From positions 1,037,501 through 1,101,500 of the forward strand of contig CAJNDS010000025.1 in assembly GCA_905221605.1 (NCBI GenBank): DNA of 64,000 nucleotides, in the 5' to 3' direction. Position numbers and translations under genes: made by a program. Below are positions 1-11,533 of this stretch, in pieces (position 1 is the first letter of the stretch; every line of letters starts with the position of its first letter). The notes below the pieces were generated by a model. The model had not been told where the DNA came from. It saw only the letters and a program-made list of their open reading frames with translations, and made no database searches. Origin of the DNA: Symbiodinium natans (taxonomy: Eukaryota > Sar > Dinophyceae > Suessiales > Symbiodiniaceae).

Positions 1-1175
1 ATCATCGTGGAATTCCACAACAATAAATGAGATAACTAAAGATATGTAAAAGATATACTTAGAGAATATATATATATATATATATATAATTAATATACAT
101 GCATAAGGTATGGTGTTTTTGCATCCATAGTTGATGGTCGTGGTGATGCGGCATGTGTCCTTCCAGCTGCCCGAGGCCTCGGGCATGCGATCTGTAATCC
201 GTGCCGTGCAGTTAACTTAAGTGCATTGATGCACTACAGATCCTGTCCAACCATCCGACCGCAGCAGGAGTCCGATGAGCCACCGGCGCCTGTAGTGAAG
301 CCCAAGGCGTGACCACGCCGGATCGCTCGTTCGCAGGACGCAATCGTCGCCAGTATATAACTTTAAATGAGACACACAGCGTATTTCTCCACTTTATTGC
401 TATGCTGGTGTCCCAGCATGCATGCCCTTAACACTTCGCCGCCCAGGCCTGGGTCAAACTCTGAGCTTGCGCGGGGAGATTTCGGATGATCGGCGCTGCA
501 CGGGGAACCAGCCTAAATTGGAACACGGGAAAGTGTAGGTTCTACTCGGAAGGTGCCCAAGTGTCAAAGTTGGAGTGCGGAATGTGTTTAAACAGTTGAC
601 GCCTTTCTACACCGGCGGTGTTGCAAACCGACGCGTCTTTGCTATGCGTCTGCGTGGTTTTTGATTTTTGGATAAGGTGGTTTCTCGTGATTGTGCGTGT
701 GTGTTTGTGTGGGTTGCCAAAGTCCTTTCAATTGTGGTTCTATAACGTGTTTGTTTTTGTTGTGTTTCACTTGTGGTTGCGGAGGTTTTCCCAGAGAGTC
801 ACAAGCATGGCGCTCAAAACAAGTTCTGTACTGACTTTTCAAGGCCAGCTTGCCATTGCACAAAGACACGTCAGCAAAGCAAAGCCTGGAGCCGTGCCGA
901 CTTTGGTAACTATGTGTGCCTTTGAACAGCAACGGGCAACGGAGCTTTCCCCTTCCATTTTGATCTGGCGGCTAATAATATGAACAAAGCGGAGGTTGGG
1001 GGGTTGGAGGTGGGGCGCCGCCCCCAACGAGGCAAGCACGCTTAAGAGACGAGGCCGGCTGGGGGCAGAGCTGGTGTGTTTGCACGCGTAGGGGGTGAGG
1101 GCGCGTGCCTTTGAAGAAGCTGCGCACGCGAATGGACAGGGCTGCAACTCTAAGCCCGACATGCGACGTATGCAC
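1..1175. other. No gene recognised
   Basis: I see no convincing exon here. The short open frames lack coding character and no splice-linked frames could be joined. An AT dinucleotide tract is annotated separately. Confidence 0.4.
66..88. repeat. (AT)n microsatellite
   Basis: Uninterrupted alternating A and T over about 23 bp. Confidence 0.9.
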
Positions 1176-1177
1176 CG

Positions 1178-1371
1178 CGGCCCACCACCACGGACCACCG
1201 CCATGGACCACCACCACGGCGGTACCACCGCCACGAAAAACCACCACGGACCACCACACGAGACCACCACTACGAGACCACCACACCACGGACCACCACT
1301 ACGGGACCACCGACCACCACCACGAGACCACCTCACCACGAGACCACCACCACGGGACCACCGCCACGGGA
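1178..1371. repeat. CCACCAC-type minisatellite, array A
   Basis: Degenerate tandem copies of a 12-15 bp unit, GGACCACCACCACG and variants. All three frames stay open on both strands, so the Thr/His/Pro-rich or Gly/Trp-rich open frames here are products of the repeat and not genes. The same unit recurs at 2455-2716. Confidence 0.85.
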
Positions 1372-2258
1372 TGGTTCTTTTTTCGTGTTTTTATTGGTTA
1401 GGTTTGGGGTATCTCATTCTAGGGGCGACTTGACGGGTTTCTCGCCAGCGAAATGCCGGCAAATTTCTTTTTGGAAAGAATTTCCTGCCTGGGAGGCCCC
1501 CTGCCTGGGAGGATCTCCTGCTTGCCGGAAAGCTTTTGCCTGAACCCGCCTGAAAAGTAGGCCTGAGGCCCCTTGCTGGGAGGCCCTTTCAAGCAAGGGA
1601 TCCAGATCCCCAACCAAAACGCAGCATCACCAAGAGCGAAGGCGGCAGCCAGCCCCAAGCCCAAACCTTTTGGGTTTTTGGCACGTTTAGAAAGACTCGC
1701 AAGGCCACCACGCCTCCAACCAGGCCTTTGACTTGAGGCGCGAAGGCGGCAGCCAACCCAATCCCAAACCTCTGACTTTTAGCCCCCAGAAGCCCTGGAA
1801 TGATGGACATCTAAGCCCAACAACCATTCGAAAAGACAAAAACAATAAAAGATGCAGCATCAGCATGGCGAAAGCGGCGAAAGCCCAAACTTCTGATTTC
1901 ACGCCCTTCCAAGCAAGTTTTCCAAATCCCCGCCCAACACGCATCGCCGAGGGCGAAGGTGGCAGCCAACCCCAACCCCAAACTCTGGCTCTCCCAGCAG
2001 CCCTCGACTGATAGACATCTCCCTTGCAATGCCTAGGGGTTGCGAGCTTCAGGGTAGGTGATCTACATCAATGCCGAATCTCTAAACCCAACCAATAGAC
2101 AAGAGAAAAATAACAAAAGCACGATCAGAGTTCAAAAGAACCCTAAACCCGTAGAGGTTAAGGCGAGGGTGGAGCGCCAGCGGGGGTGGGCTTATGCAAA
2201 TCGGGGCGCGCGCGCCTGGGTGCTTTCAGCACCAGCGCGCCGCCCACTCATTGAGACA
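1372..2258. other. No gene recognised; short dispersed repeat
   Basis: No supported exon. A motif GCGAAGGCGGCAGCCA followed by CCC-rich sequence occurs near 1638, 1740 and (as GGTGGCAGCCA) 1958, so the stretch looks like degenerate repeat sequence. Confidence 0.4.
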
Positions 2259-2391
2259 CCCTAAACCCTAAACCCTAAACCCTAAACCCGAAACCCTAAA
2301 CCCTAAACCCTAAACCTCTAAACCCTAAACCCTAAACCCTAAACCCTAAACCCTAAGCCCTAAACCCTAAACCCTAAACCCTAAACCCAAC
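2259..2391. repeat. Interstitial telomere-type array (CCCTAAA)n
   Basis: About 19 near-perfect copies of CCCTAAA with a few variants. The heptamer is the plant/dinoflagellate-type telomere repeat. It is embedded in other sequence on both sides, so it is not a chromosome end. Confidence 0.95.
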
Positions 2392-2454
2392 CCAAAACCA
2401 TGAAAAACACGAGAAAAAAGAACCAGACAAAATACGAAAAAAGAACCTGGACCC

Positions 2455-2716
2455 ACGGGACCACCACCACAGGACGACCGCCACGGACCACCACTACGGG
2501 GACCGCCACTACGGGGACCACCACCACGGACCACCTCCACGGGACCACCACCACGAAACCACCAGGACCACACCATGAAACCACCACCATGGGACGGATT
2601 ATGGAGCATGACCTGGGACCACCACCACGGACCACCACCACGGACCACCACCACAGACCACCGCCACGGGACCACCACTACGGGACCACTGCAACTACGG
2701 GACCACCACCACGCAC
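2455..2716. repeat. CCACCAC-type minisatellite, array B
   Basis: Second array of the unit seen at 1178-1371, here GGACCACCACCACG alternating with GGGACCACCACTACG variants. Long open frames through it are repeat artefacts. Confidence 0.85.
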
Positions 2717-2722
2717 GCCACG

Positions 2723-3240
2723 TGGCACGCCACGGCGGCGCGTGTCCTGTGGAGTTCCCCCTTATAGCTTGACAGATGTGGAACACCACGTGGAATGCCA
2801 CGGGCGGCACGCGTCCTGAGCTTGACAGATTCGGAACGCCGCGGAACGCCACGTCGAACGCCACGACGGCGCGTGTCCTGTGGAGTTCCCCCTTAGCTCG
2901 ACGGCTTGGCGGATTCAGATCGAACGCCGCGGAACGCCACGTCGAACGCCACGGCGGCGCGCGTCCTGTGGAGTTCCCCCTTAGCTTGGTCGACACATTC
3001 GGAACGCCGCGGAACGCCCCCGGGACGCGTCGCGCGTCCTGTGGAGTTCCCCCTTAGCTTGACGGATTCGGAACGCCACGGAACGCCACGTCGGCGCGCG
3101 TCCTGTGGAGTTCCCCCTTAGCTTGACGGATTCGGAACGCTACGGAACGCCACGTTCTGTAGAGTTCCCCCTTAGCTTGACGGATTCGAAACGCCACGAA
3201 ACGCCACCTCGGCGCGCGTCCTTGTGGAGTCCCCCCTTAG
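2723..3240. repeat. ~75 bp satellite, about 8 copies
   Basis: Each unit contains GTGGAGTTCCCCCTTAGCTT, then GACGGATTCGGAACGCC, then a GC-rich stretch ending in GGCGCGCGTCCT. Copies differ by point changes and small deletions. Open frames through it repeat the same peptide and are not taken as genes. Confidence 0.85.
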
Positions 3241-3445
3241 CAGCACGCGTTACGCCACTCGCGGACGCTTGCGAACGCTTTGCGGACGCTTTGCGGACGC
3301 AACGCAACCACGTTTGGTAACCCCAACCCAACTTTTAAAACGGGAACCCTTCTGCGGAGCATTCGGGAAAAAACAAAAGAGATGACAGAGAGGTGTGAAA
3401 GAGATGAAAGAGAGAGGGCAGAGAGAACAACGAGAGATGAGAGAG

Positions 3446-3552
<107 letters not shown>

Positions 3553-3693
3553 CCAGAGATAAGAGAAAGACACGAGAGAGATGAGAGGGAGATAAGCGAG
3601 TGGTGAGAGAGACAGACAGAGAGAGACTCAGTAAGAGAAAGAAAAAGACATAGTAAAATGTTGTATATGCCACACGTATGCAGGTGTTGAACA

Positions 3694-4147
3694 CAACTTG
3701 TTTCAGTGATGTCTCATGCATTGAAGAGCTCGGTCCGCCGAATGTTGCTTGACCACATGTTGTCACCGGCAGGCCTTTGTGGTCGTGATCTGCGTGATTT
3801 TCAGCGATTTGTTCATGCCAACGTGCAACTAGCATCGTTTCAAAGCTGTGGTTCTTCAGTCCAGAAAGTATGGCGTTTACAATCCAGTCTGCGTGCGATG
3901 TCAGTGAGCAGCCCACGGAATCCGTCGCTGTCCTTTCATCCCAAATCCTTAAGCATGCCAGGCCCTCAGTAGCAAATCCTGAGAGGTCTTTCAATTTATG
4001 CATAGGAGGCAGCAGGCAGCTTGGGCTCATAAACATTCTTAAGCTTTCGCACTGGCAGTATTTGTGCTGCAGGGGGCCCCGATAGGACTTGAGCTGCGAC
4101 AGGCTCAATCTCGTGTCTACTGTAGTCTTTGCTAGTCCACCCCTCAA
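3694..4147 (-). CDS. Exon of unknown minus-strand gene
   Basis: The minus frame from about 4147 to 3694 has a non-repetitive, protein-like composition, with stretches such as TEGLACLRIWDERTATDS and WIVNAILSGLKNHSFETM. It then runs into the GA/CT tract, so the true 3' boundary lies before about 3690. It is collinear with the minus-strand exons at 4268-4450, 5269-5662 and 6465-6690 and may be a downstream exon of the same gene. I do not recognise a family. The opposite strand is also open over part of this interval, so strand assignment is tentative. Confidence 0.3.
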
Positions 4148-4267
4148 CCCTGCAGACTCTACACCCCACTCAGCCGATCATCTGTAAACCCCATCAGACC
4201 GATCATTGGACTATTACGCACAGCTGTGGGAAGGTAAGGTTTGTCCTCCGGCGCGGTGCAAGTATTG

Positions 4268-4450
4268 TCACTTGGGATGCGGTCTGGGAGGGGATTGACC
4301 CCATTGTAGGAGCTTAAGAGAGGTGGGACCAACGTCACAACATGGTGCAGCGCAGCTTGCTAAAGTGATATTGCCAAACATGCAACGAAACGTGCCGTCT
4401 GCCGTGCGCATGGCTGCTTGACTGTTGCGCTCGAAATCGAGGATGAACAA
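4268..4450 (-). CDS. Exon of unknown minus-strand gene
   Basis: On the minus strand an acceptor TTCTAG directly precedes the frame LFILDFERNSQAAMRTADGT, which continues with FRCMFGNITLASCAAP. The true donor is unresolved and may lie before the stop at 4268. Probably the next exon after 5269-5662. Family unknown. Confidence 0.4.
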   Translation of the reverse strand: MFILDFERNSQAAMRTADGTFRCMFGNITLASCAAPCCDVGPTSLKLLQWGQSPPRPHPK

Positions 4451-5268
4451 CTAGAACCCAGGAGCTGTATATCCACAATGACCCATGTGCCCACTACTAG
4501 ATTGATGTTGATCAGTAGCTACAAAGTGCAGGTACGCATCAGGAGGTTTTCCTGTTCCAAAAGGAAGCAAGTTGTTTATTTCCAGGCAGGCCCCTTTAAT
4601 GCTTCAAAGGAGCAAACGAGGCTGCTCGTACAGCAACGCATCTGGGATGGCTCCACAAAAAACCAAAGAAACACAGGAAACGTGGCCTGGCAAGGTCACA
4701 GGTTGTCATCCCAGCCGTGTGAAAACAATGAACAGCTGTTTATTCCGAGTCCTTGCGCACCCACAAGTCCTCAAACCTGAGCCATCCTGAGCCCGAAGAC
4801 CTACGCTAGATAGACCCTAGGCTTTCTGAATCCCATGAACCCCATAATGCTGATGGGCAGATGCATGCGCTAGTGGCGTTGCCCTGCTGCGCTTCCCGAG
4901 GTCAGCAAAGTGCTGGCCGCTGCCATTTGTTTTTTTGGCGTCTGTCCGGCCCTTGGTCTTTCATATTCCGGCCATATAAAGACCGAGTTCTGTGAGATTG
5001 TGTGAGGACTGTTTGTCTCGGAGCCGAGGCCACCACCCCTGTTGAATTTTTTGCTGCACATGCGTGGAGGAGGCTCAACTTGCATGAATGCCTCTTCAAA
5101 ACTCAGAGGTCACGCCCCAAACCAATGTAAAACACAGGGCGCCTAGGTCCTGTGTAATTATGTACCGAAACAGTGTAGACCTCACTTGCCTCATTGTGAC
5201 TGACTGATTTACAATTTCGTTCACTTTGGAAAAGCTGGGACCGGGTTATTGGTACCGTGCAGGTGTGC

Positions 5269-5662
5269 TCACTGCCCCGGCTTCCCGTTTTCTGACTCGG
5301 TCTTCCCCGTACTTCGACTCGGTTTGCCTTGTTTTTCTGATTTGGTCCTTGGCATTTTGGATTCGATGCCCGACTCGACTGTCACCCCAACTCGGCTATC
5401 GGAGCTCGTAGCTGCGCTGTTGCCTTTGGGGTTCTTGCTGCTTTCAACTTTTACTTCCATCTCTTCTTCTGGTGAAGTTGTGTGTGGCCGTCCAACATTC
5501 GCCTCCCTTACAGGAATTCTTTGCTCAAGTTTAGAGTCCCGTGCGCGCAGGATGATTTGCTGAAGTTCGAGCAGGAACCTCAGTGCAGGAGAATCACCTG
5601 TAGTAGAACAGTCCTTCACGCGTTGAAAAGCCAGTGGCCCGATCTTCAGTTCCTTTATCGTG
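5269..5662 (-). CDS. Exon of unknown minus-strand gene, charged C-terminal half
   Basis: On the minus strand an acceptor ATGCAG is followed by an open frame of about 130 codons. It starts with a possible globular part (KIGPLAFQRVKDC, then ALRFLLELQQIILRARD) and continues into a Ser/Lys/Glu-rich, probably disordered region. The frame reaches TGA at 5269, but a strong donor GTGAGC overlaps that stop (exon ...GGGGCA|GTGAGC). The stop is therefore probably intronic and the gene continues to the left. No known domain recognised. Confidence 0.55.
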
Positions 5663-6464
5663 CTGCATTTGCATGCGAGCAGCCACGAGGCTGAGATAGT
5701 GTGGTTAGTCTAGTTTGGGAGGACGAAATGCAGCCCTGGCCTCACAGATGAAGCCAGAAGCAAAAGAGGAGCTGCAACCAGGAACAGGAGGAGGAGGCCG
5801 CTGCCAGAAGCAACTGATGTCTGCACTACTAATGTCAACGACGTTTTTTTTGGGGGAATAGGCGTGTCCAGGACGCCCATTACTATGCAAACTTGATGAA
5901 CGCTTGCACGCAGCTACTCCGCTTGCGTTGTATCCACCGTTTTCGGGCAAAACTATTTGCTAGAGTCCGCCACAATGTGTGCGCCGTTTTGGCCCGCGTG
6001 CGAGACCAGCCATTCCATACTCTCTCGTTCCTTAAGGGCAGCTGTGTGTCCCAGCAACCCCAACAAACCAACCAATCCAAAACACCGTTGAAACATTGGC
6101 ATGGAAGCTGCCGACTTGCGAACACAAGGCAGGGCGACCCTTAAAACTGCAGCATCTCAACATACGCGCCGCACTGACTATCATCTCAAGCATTGCTTCC
6201 CAAATGTACAGCCCACGCACGCGCAACATTCATGACAAGTACCAGGTACATCGATCAACCAAGGTAGTGTTTGTTTAACGTCCCACGTTGCACGTGTTGT
6301 CTTTCGATCATTTGCTGTGGAACGGATGCGTTGCTTTGCCAAGCAGAGATGATCCCAGCAGGATGGCAGCGCTAGTCGAATTTTATGTCAAATTGACCGC
6401 GCCACTTGATCATCATGTCCGTGCGGAATGAGCTCCGGATTTTGCGAGATTGACATGGAGATGG

Positions 6465-6690
6465 CTAATTGGAGAAGGACATGCAAGGCTCATGTTTTTT
6501 CTTCCACCGCTCAAGGCAATGAAGTATGCCGGCCAATGCCAAGAACCCATCCTCACCCAAAGTTGAATCATGCGTTTGAGATCTTCGTGTTTCTTCACCG
6601 CAAACAAATGCAACGGATTGCAACGGCTGGAACTCGTTCAAGACGCGGTCGAAACCGGTGTAACATAAATGACTCTCGGGAGTTTCCCAA
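6465..6690 (-). CDS. Exon of unknown minus-strand gene
   Basis: The minus frame reads CYTGFDRVLNEFQPLQSVAF and then GEDGFLALAGILHCLERW, ending at TAG 6465-6467. A GT donor (CAT|GTCCTT) lies shortly before the stop. The composition is protein-like and no other frame is as good. Likely upstream of the 5269-5662 exon in the same gene. Function unknown. Confidence 0.45.
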
Positions 6691-7192
6691 CAAACCCAAC
6701 AACGAGAGGCATAGCATGCCTGACGGCCCTAATTAGGAGGGTTCCCAGAGCGGGGGCCCAGGAATGGGGGGGATTTCAGCTGGGGCGTCTCACAGAGTGC
6801 AGGTTAGCCTCAGCCTTTTCCGTGCTTTTTTGGTTGGATGCCTCTCGGCTGGAAGCCGAGGTGAACCGATAGAACTGGATACTGCGTGCTTCAGAACATG
6901 TCAGAATTCATACCAAAGATTTTGTAATTAGGATCGCGTGTGTGCACGGGGTTGGTTGCCATGTTCAAGGCCAAAACACGACCCAATATGCCATTTCCTG
7001 ATTCTCCGAATTTGCAATTTGTAAGTATCAGCGCTTACCCGAAACCACAACACCTTACGGAGTTTCCAGAAACAATGACACAAGCGGAAAGCACACGTCA
7101 GGTGGCAGATCTCAAAAGGTCAGACGTGATGGGCCAAGTCCCAAGCTAGGACTCGCGATTGCCATAATAATGGGCCTGCGTTCCTTAAATTT

Positions 7193-7655
7193 TCAAACTG
7201 CTCCCAGGGCCTCCAAGTCCGCAGCAAGAGACTTATAGATCTTCACGCACCTAAACTGCTCCCAGGGCCTCCAAGCCCGCAGCAAGACACTAAAAGATCT
7301 GCCCTCACCAAGACTGACTGCTCCCAGGGCCTCCAAGTCCGCAGCAAGAGACTTATAGATCTTCCCGCACCTAAACTGCTTCCAGGGCCTCCAAGCCCGC
7401 AGCAAGACACTTATAGATCTTCACGCACCTAAACTGCTCCCAGGGCCACCAAGCCCGCAGCAAGACACTAAAAGATCTTCCCGCACCTTAACTGCTCCCA
7501 GGGCCTCCAAGTGCGCAGCAAGAGACTTATAGATCTTCCCGCACCTAAACTGCTCCCCGGGCCTCCAAGTCCGCAGCAAGACACTAAAAGACTTTCCGCA
7601 CCTAAACTGCTCCGGCCTCCAAGTCCGCAGCAAGAGACTTATAGATCTTCCAGCA
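7193..7655. repeat. ~60 bp minisatellite, left inverted arm
   Basis: About eight tandem units containing CTGCTCCCAGGGCCTCCAAG, then TCCGCAGCAAGAGAC or CCCGCAGCAAGACAC, then TATAGATCTTCCCGCACC. The same unit appears in reverse complement at 7973-8190. Confidence 0.9.
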
Positions 7656-7766
7656 AGTGAGGCTTCCTTGCCGCTCAGAACCTGTCAGGAGCATTCAGGA
7701 GCGTGCAATCAAGCAATTCCTGCAAAATGGTGAAATTCAACCGAACGAAACTCTGCGGCCTTGCAC

Positions 7767-7770
<4 letters not shown>

Positions 7771-7841
<71 letters not shown>

Positions 7842-7842
7842 C
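7771..7842. repeat. (CAT)n trinucleotide tract
   Basis: About 24 uninterrupted CAT units. They give poly-His, poly-Ile/Ser or poly-Asp runs in open frames. The tract sits between the two inverted minisatellite arms. Confidence 0.95.
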
Positions 7843-7972
7843 AAGCTGCAAAATCTGACCTCAGAACGTTTGCGCTGGCAGCAGCTGCAGCAGTTTTGAA
7901 GCTGCTCCACGATGTTGCGGACTTCACCCCTGAACCCGCAGTTATATTATGGAGCGAATGCTGGCGTGGCTG

Positions 7973-8190
7973 TGTTCGGGCTTGGAGGCCCTGGGAGCAA
8001 TTTAGGTGCGGGAAGATCTATATATCTCTTGCTGCGGACTTGGAGGCCCTGGGAGCAGTTTAGGCGCGGGAAATTCTATAAGTGTCTTGCTGCGGGCTTG
8101 GAGGCCCTGGGAGCAGTTTAGGTGCGGGAAGATCTATAAGTCTCTTGCTGCGCACTTGGAGGCCCTGCGAGCAGTTTAGGTGCAGCGCCT
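7973..8190. repeat. ~60 bp minisatellite, right inverted arm
   Basis: About four units containing CTTGGAGGCCCTGGGAGCAG followed by TTTAGGTGCGGGAAGATCTA, the reverse complement of the 7193-7655 units. Confidence 0.9.
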
Positions 8191-8540
8191 TGTCCCAGTA
8201 CATGTCCGCAGCCATTTTGTTTCAATGTGCCGCAGTTGGAATGTTCCCATGTTTCGCGCGAAGTCCCCGTGGTCCGAATTTCTTGCAAGGCCACTCGTTT
8301 GGCTTCGCTTGGCTTCGAGTGCTGTGACGCGGCCAGTGCATGGACCTCGAATCTGCTTGGTAGGATCAGAGAAACCAGTGACTTTCCTCTTATTTGGCTT
8401 GTGGCATGGATGAGGATGGGCTTGCAGCTGAATGAGCACTTCGCGACGTGTTTGGAAGTAATTCTCTGCTCACATTCAGTAGCTTTTGAAGCAGATGCTA
8501 AGGGCATTTTGGCTGTTGGATGCTTGAAGCACGCTTGCAG

Positions 8541-8793
8541 GAGCTAGCCGCCAACTTGCTCCTCGACAGCGCAGGATCCTTGGCACATGCAGTTCTCTTC
8601 CGAACTGCCCTGGCCATCCTTCGTTTCTTGCAGCCCTGCTTGCTGAATGTCCACAGCATGGCAGAGGTCTTCGAGATGTTGCGGGTCCCAGCGCTGCCAG
8701 CGGAGCAGGAGGAGCTGTTCAACGGCGACATCTCCACCACGGTCGTGTCTCAGCTCCGGAATGATCACCTGAAGATCGTTCTGGAGCAGGCGG
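8541..8793 (+). CDS. TBC (Rab-GAP)-like exon
   Basis: The acceptor CTTGCAG is followed by ELAANLLLDSAGSLAHAVLF, then RTALAILRFLQPCLLNVHS. The pattern 'hydrophobic-x-D...G...LFRTALAILR...L' is typical of the C-terminal part of TBC domains of Rab GTPase-activating proteins (family knowledge). The catalytic Arg and Gln fingers would lie in earlier exons, which I did not find. A GT donor (GCGG|GTGAGA) ends the exon in phase 1. The next exon (8865) starts in the matching phase. It could be another helical protein. Confidence 0.5.
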
Positions 8794-8864
8794 GTGAGAC
8801 GGCAGGTTGTTAGGGCCATGCTTTTCTATGTTTTTCTACGGCCTTTTACGTGCGTGTGTGGCAG

Positions 8865-8915
8865 AGCCGCGGGAGGACGCCAAGGTGGAAGCTGGGCTGC
8901 GGGCACGCCGTGCAA
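8865..8915 (+). CDS. Small exon following the TBC-like exon
   Basis: The acceptor GTGGCAG and a phase-compatible start give EPREDAKVEAGLRARRA, with a possible donor GCAA|GTGACC. The charged helical sequence is plausible as a linker after a TBC domain. The end is uncertain. Confidence 0.35.
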
Positions 8916-8919
8916 GTGA

Positions 8920-10111
8920 CCCAGGCATCTCTTCAGGGCCTTTGGGCTTCGGACTTTCAATCTTCTCGTGTTGTCACCAACGAGATTCTGCAGTCGAACT
9001 TGTCGGGAGGTCCTGGCTCCTCCAGTGAGGCGGGGGATACCTGCACAGTGTCCTGACGCCGACGACCCTCGTGGCGCACGCAAAGGGCCTGCCTCAGTTC
9101 TTGCACCGGACATGTGATTGTTGATGTAGAGCTATGTTCAGAATTCAGACTACAGGCTAACAGCCCAAAGGATAACAGGAGCAACATGCAAAACGAGAAG
9201 GACAAGGGAAAGGACGGGCCAATGTGATTGGATAAGACATGCAAAAAGCAATGTGGAACAAGACTGGACAAACCAGGAGGAACAGCAGGGACCACGCAAG
9301 ACCGAACGTGCAAGAACAAGAAGGAACTAAAGCAGATTCCGCTAGCATCGCCGCTGGCTAGTGACTAGTCTCGCATCGCCTATGGTTTCCTATTGCTCAG
9401 TTGAGCTGTGGTTCTTCCAGTTCCGGGCGGGGGGGTGGGGGTGGATGTGTAAACTGTAAGAAACTACCCCTTCAAACACGAGCACGACATATTGTTTTTT
9501 CCCAGGCCATTTTGGCCGCAGGGGTTGGCAGTGTAGTTACAGAGACTCCGTCGCACCAGTGCGCGAATCCGTTTTTTCCAGTGCATCAAGACAGCTCGCC
9601 GCATGCAAAGTGCAAGAGTTTTTTGCTTGTGCTAAGAGGTTAGCATTGTACCAGTCATGTCGAATGCTGATGAGTGTTCCCCCCCAAGCAATGAGGTGAC
9701 CCTTTTGAATGTCGGGGGGGGGGGGGGGGGATACGTTAGGTGGTTTCTGTGGGAGTATCATATTGGTACTGTCCATTTGGTTACCCCCAACCTCCAAACC
9801 ATGAACCCTGCACCCTGGGAGTAGTCCGCAACTGCAAGCAGGCTCGAGAACTGACGATCATGACTGCTGAAACATCGCACCGCAGCACACGTCTCGCGTC
9901 TTCTAGCACGTGGCTTGCACCTACTGGTTCTTAGAAGTAATCCTGGCCGTGACCTTCGCCAACCTCCAACGCGCAAGAGTTTGTTGTCGCTCAGTGAGCT
10001 CAGGATTTGCACCACGCTGTGTGAAACGGTATTTCTGTTTCTTCCCAACCTACGCATGAAAGGTCAATCAAACATTTTTTTACTGAACTGGCTTGGGGTT
10101 TCCTCCGATAG
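8920..10111. other. No gene recognised
   Basis: Probably intronic or intergenic. I found no frame with both coding character and splice signals. A run of G lies near 9715-9730. Confidence 0.3.
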
Positions 10112-10244
10112 CTAGGAGAGCACCTCTCGGGCTCGAATACCGCATAGCGCCGTTACCTCTTTTCGTCGCCATGCACCAGCTTCTTTCTGAGGAGCGTGAC
10201 GAGACCTGGCTGGAGTTTCTTCTGGCGTCCCGCATGTGTGGTTG
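10112..10244 (+). CDS. Exon of unknown gene
   Basis: An acceptor GATAG is followed by an open frame containing LEYRIAPLPLFVAMHQLLSE and then ERDETWLEFLLASRMCG. It ends at donor GGTTG|GTAAGG in phase 2. Very protein-like. It may belong to the same plus-strand gene as the exons at 8541-8915 and 11097-11406. Family not recognised. Confidence 0.5.
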
Positions 10245-11096
10245 GTAAGGTGTACCCAGTTTGCGCATGTCTTAGGCTCTTTAGGTCAATCGCTGGCCAG
10301 CCTGCTGGCCCGTGCTTGTACATTCCTTCATAAAGAGTGTACTGCAGTGTCGCATGTTGTCGAAAGCTGTTTCCACATGGTTGCGTGCATCATGGTCTCA
10401 CGTATGCCTGTCTTTGCCGGCTTGTGTTTCCAGCCCCGATAGGCGCTAGCGTAATGGTTAGGTCAAGAGTATTTGATTTTCAGATTGCAGGCGCCAGACG
10501 CCAGAGTCACTAGGGAACAATGCATGGGTGCTCTAGAAATCTGGTCTAGTGACTAACATGCACCTGTCAGGTGCTCCATGACGCGATGGCTTTTTCTTCG
10601 CCTGGAGCTTAGATGCGCAATGCTGCAGCGCAGCAGTCCTACAATCTATAGTGTTACATTACTTTTTACGGTCCAGTCCTGCTGCATCATGTTTTGTTCA
10701 GAGTACCCTATTTGTTCATGATGGTTTTCTGATGCGTGCGGGATGGATGCCCCGATGCCCCCCTAAGCTTTTTCCCTTTTCCATGCTTGAAGACTTGAAG
10801 AGATGTGAGTCAGGAGTCATCATGAGTCCAGTTCTCTTCCGGGGGGTGAAGTTCGCTCGGCGGTCTTATGAGAAACTTATGTTCCCAGGTGGATCATATG
10901 CTTTGTGGAGACCGAACAGTGTGGACAGAACCAGTCGCTTGAGAAAAACAAGGAGGTTAAGATCGACAGCCTCATATTTGTTCGTCTTTGCTGCTTTCTA
11001 GCCATTACTAGCCGACGGAAAATGACCATTTTGGCGCGCAGTTTTCGGAGTGTTGAACATTCCAGTTTTTCAGTGAAAGTCATCAGCACCATTCAG

Positions 11097-11193
11097 GGTG
11101 CGGCCAGCCTATCCAAAGTCAGCTCAGGACTCGTGACCCGCAGTCCTCCAACGAAAGCTTCGAAGAGTTGCAGCCACAATTGACCTCGTCCAG
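11097..11193 (+). CDS. Penultimate exon, coiled-coil protein
   Basis: Between acceptor ATTCAG and donor TCCAG|GTCTGA the frame reads CGQPIQSQLRTRDPQSSNES, then FEELQPQLTSS. It ends in phase 2, which fits the phase of the following exon at 11274. Confidence 0.55.
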
Positions 11194-11273
11194 GTCTGAG
11201 CTGGTTTCCTGCGTTGCAGCCGCTGAACCTGACTTCCGTTTGCAGCACGGAGAGCATGTGCGATTGGCCCCAG

Positions 11274-11406
11274 GCTGGGCGCTTTGCTCCAGAAGGTCGT
11301 TGAGCAACAAGAACAGTCATCTGGCGCGATTGCTGCCCACATTGCAAGCCTGGAGCGACAGATACGCAAGCTCCAAGATCAGATTCTTGCCAGCAAGAGT
11401 TCGTGA
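11274..11406 (+). CDS. Terminal exon, C-terminal coiled coil
   Basis: After acceptor CCCCAG the frame reads LGALLQKVVEQQEQSSGAIA, then AHIASLERQIRKLQDQILAS, then KSS and TGA (11404-11406). The heptad pattern of Leu/Ile predicts a coiled coil. Splicing to the previous exon removes an 80 bp GT-AG intron (11194-11273). A C-terminal coiled coil would suit a TBC-domain Rab-GAP, but the link to the 8.5 kb exons is inference. Confidence 0.6.
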
Positions 11407-11533
11407 GAGCTGATTCTGTTTGAGCTTGGGGGTCTTCTTTGACCGCGCCGCTCTTTTCAAGTTTCTACGTGGAAAGGTCAACGCAGACATGACGGAGCCG
11501 TCCGCTTGAAACGACAGCATGTATCAAGATGTA

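Noticed and set aside
2259-2391. A true chromosome end
   Set aside because: The telomeric array is internal and flanked by other sequence. The same heptamer occurs at more than a dozen internal sites.
7657-8063. Poly-His, poly-Ser and poly-Asp proteins
   Set aside because: They arise only from translating the (CAT)n tract in different frames.
10440-10510. tRNA-like A box (TAGCGTAATGGTTAGG), possible tRNA or SINE
   Set aside because: No B box or T arm follows at the expected distance.
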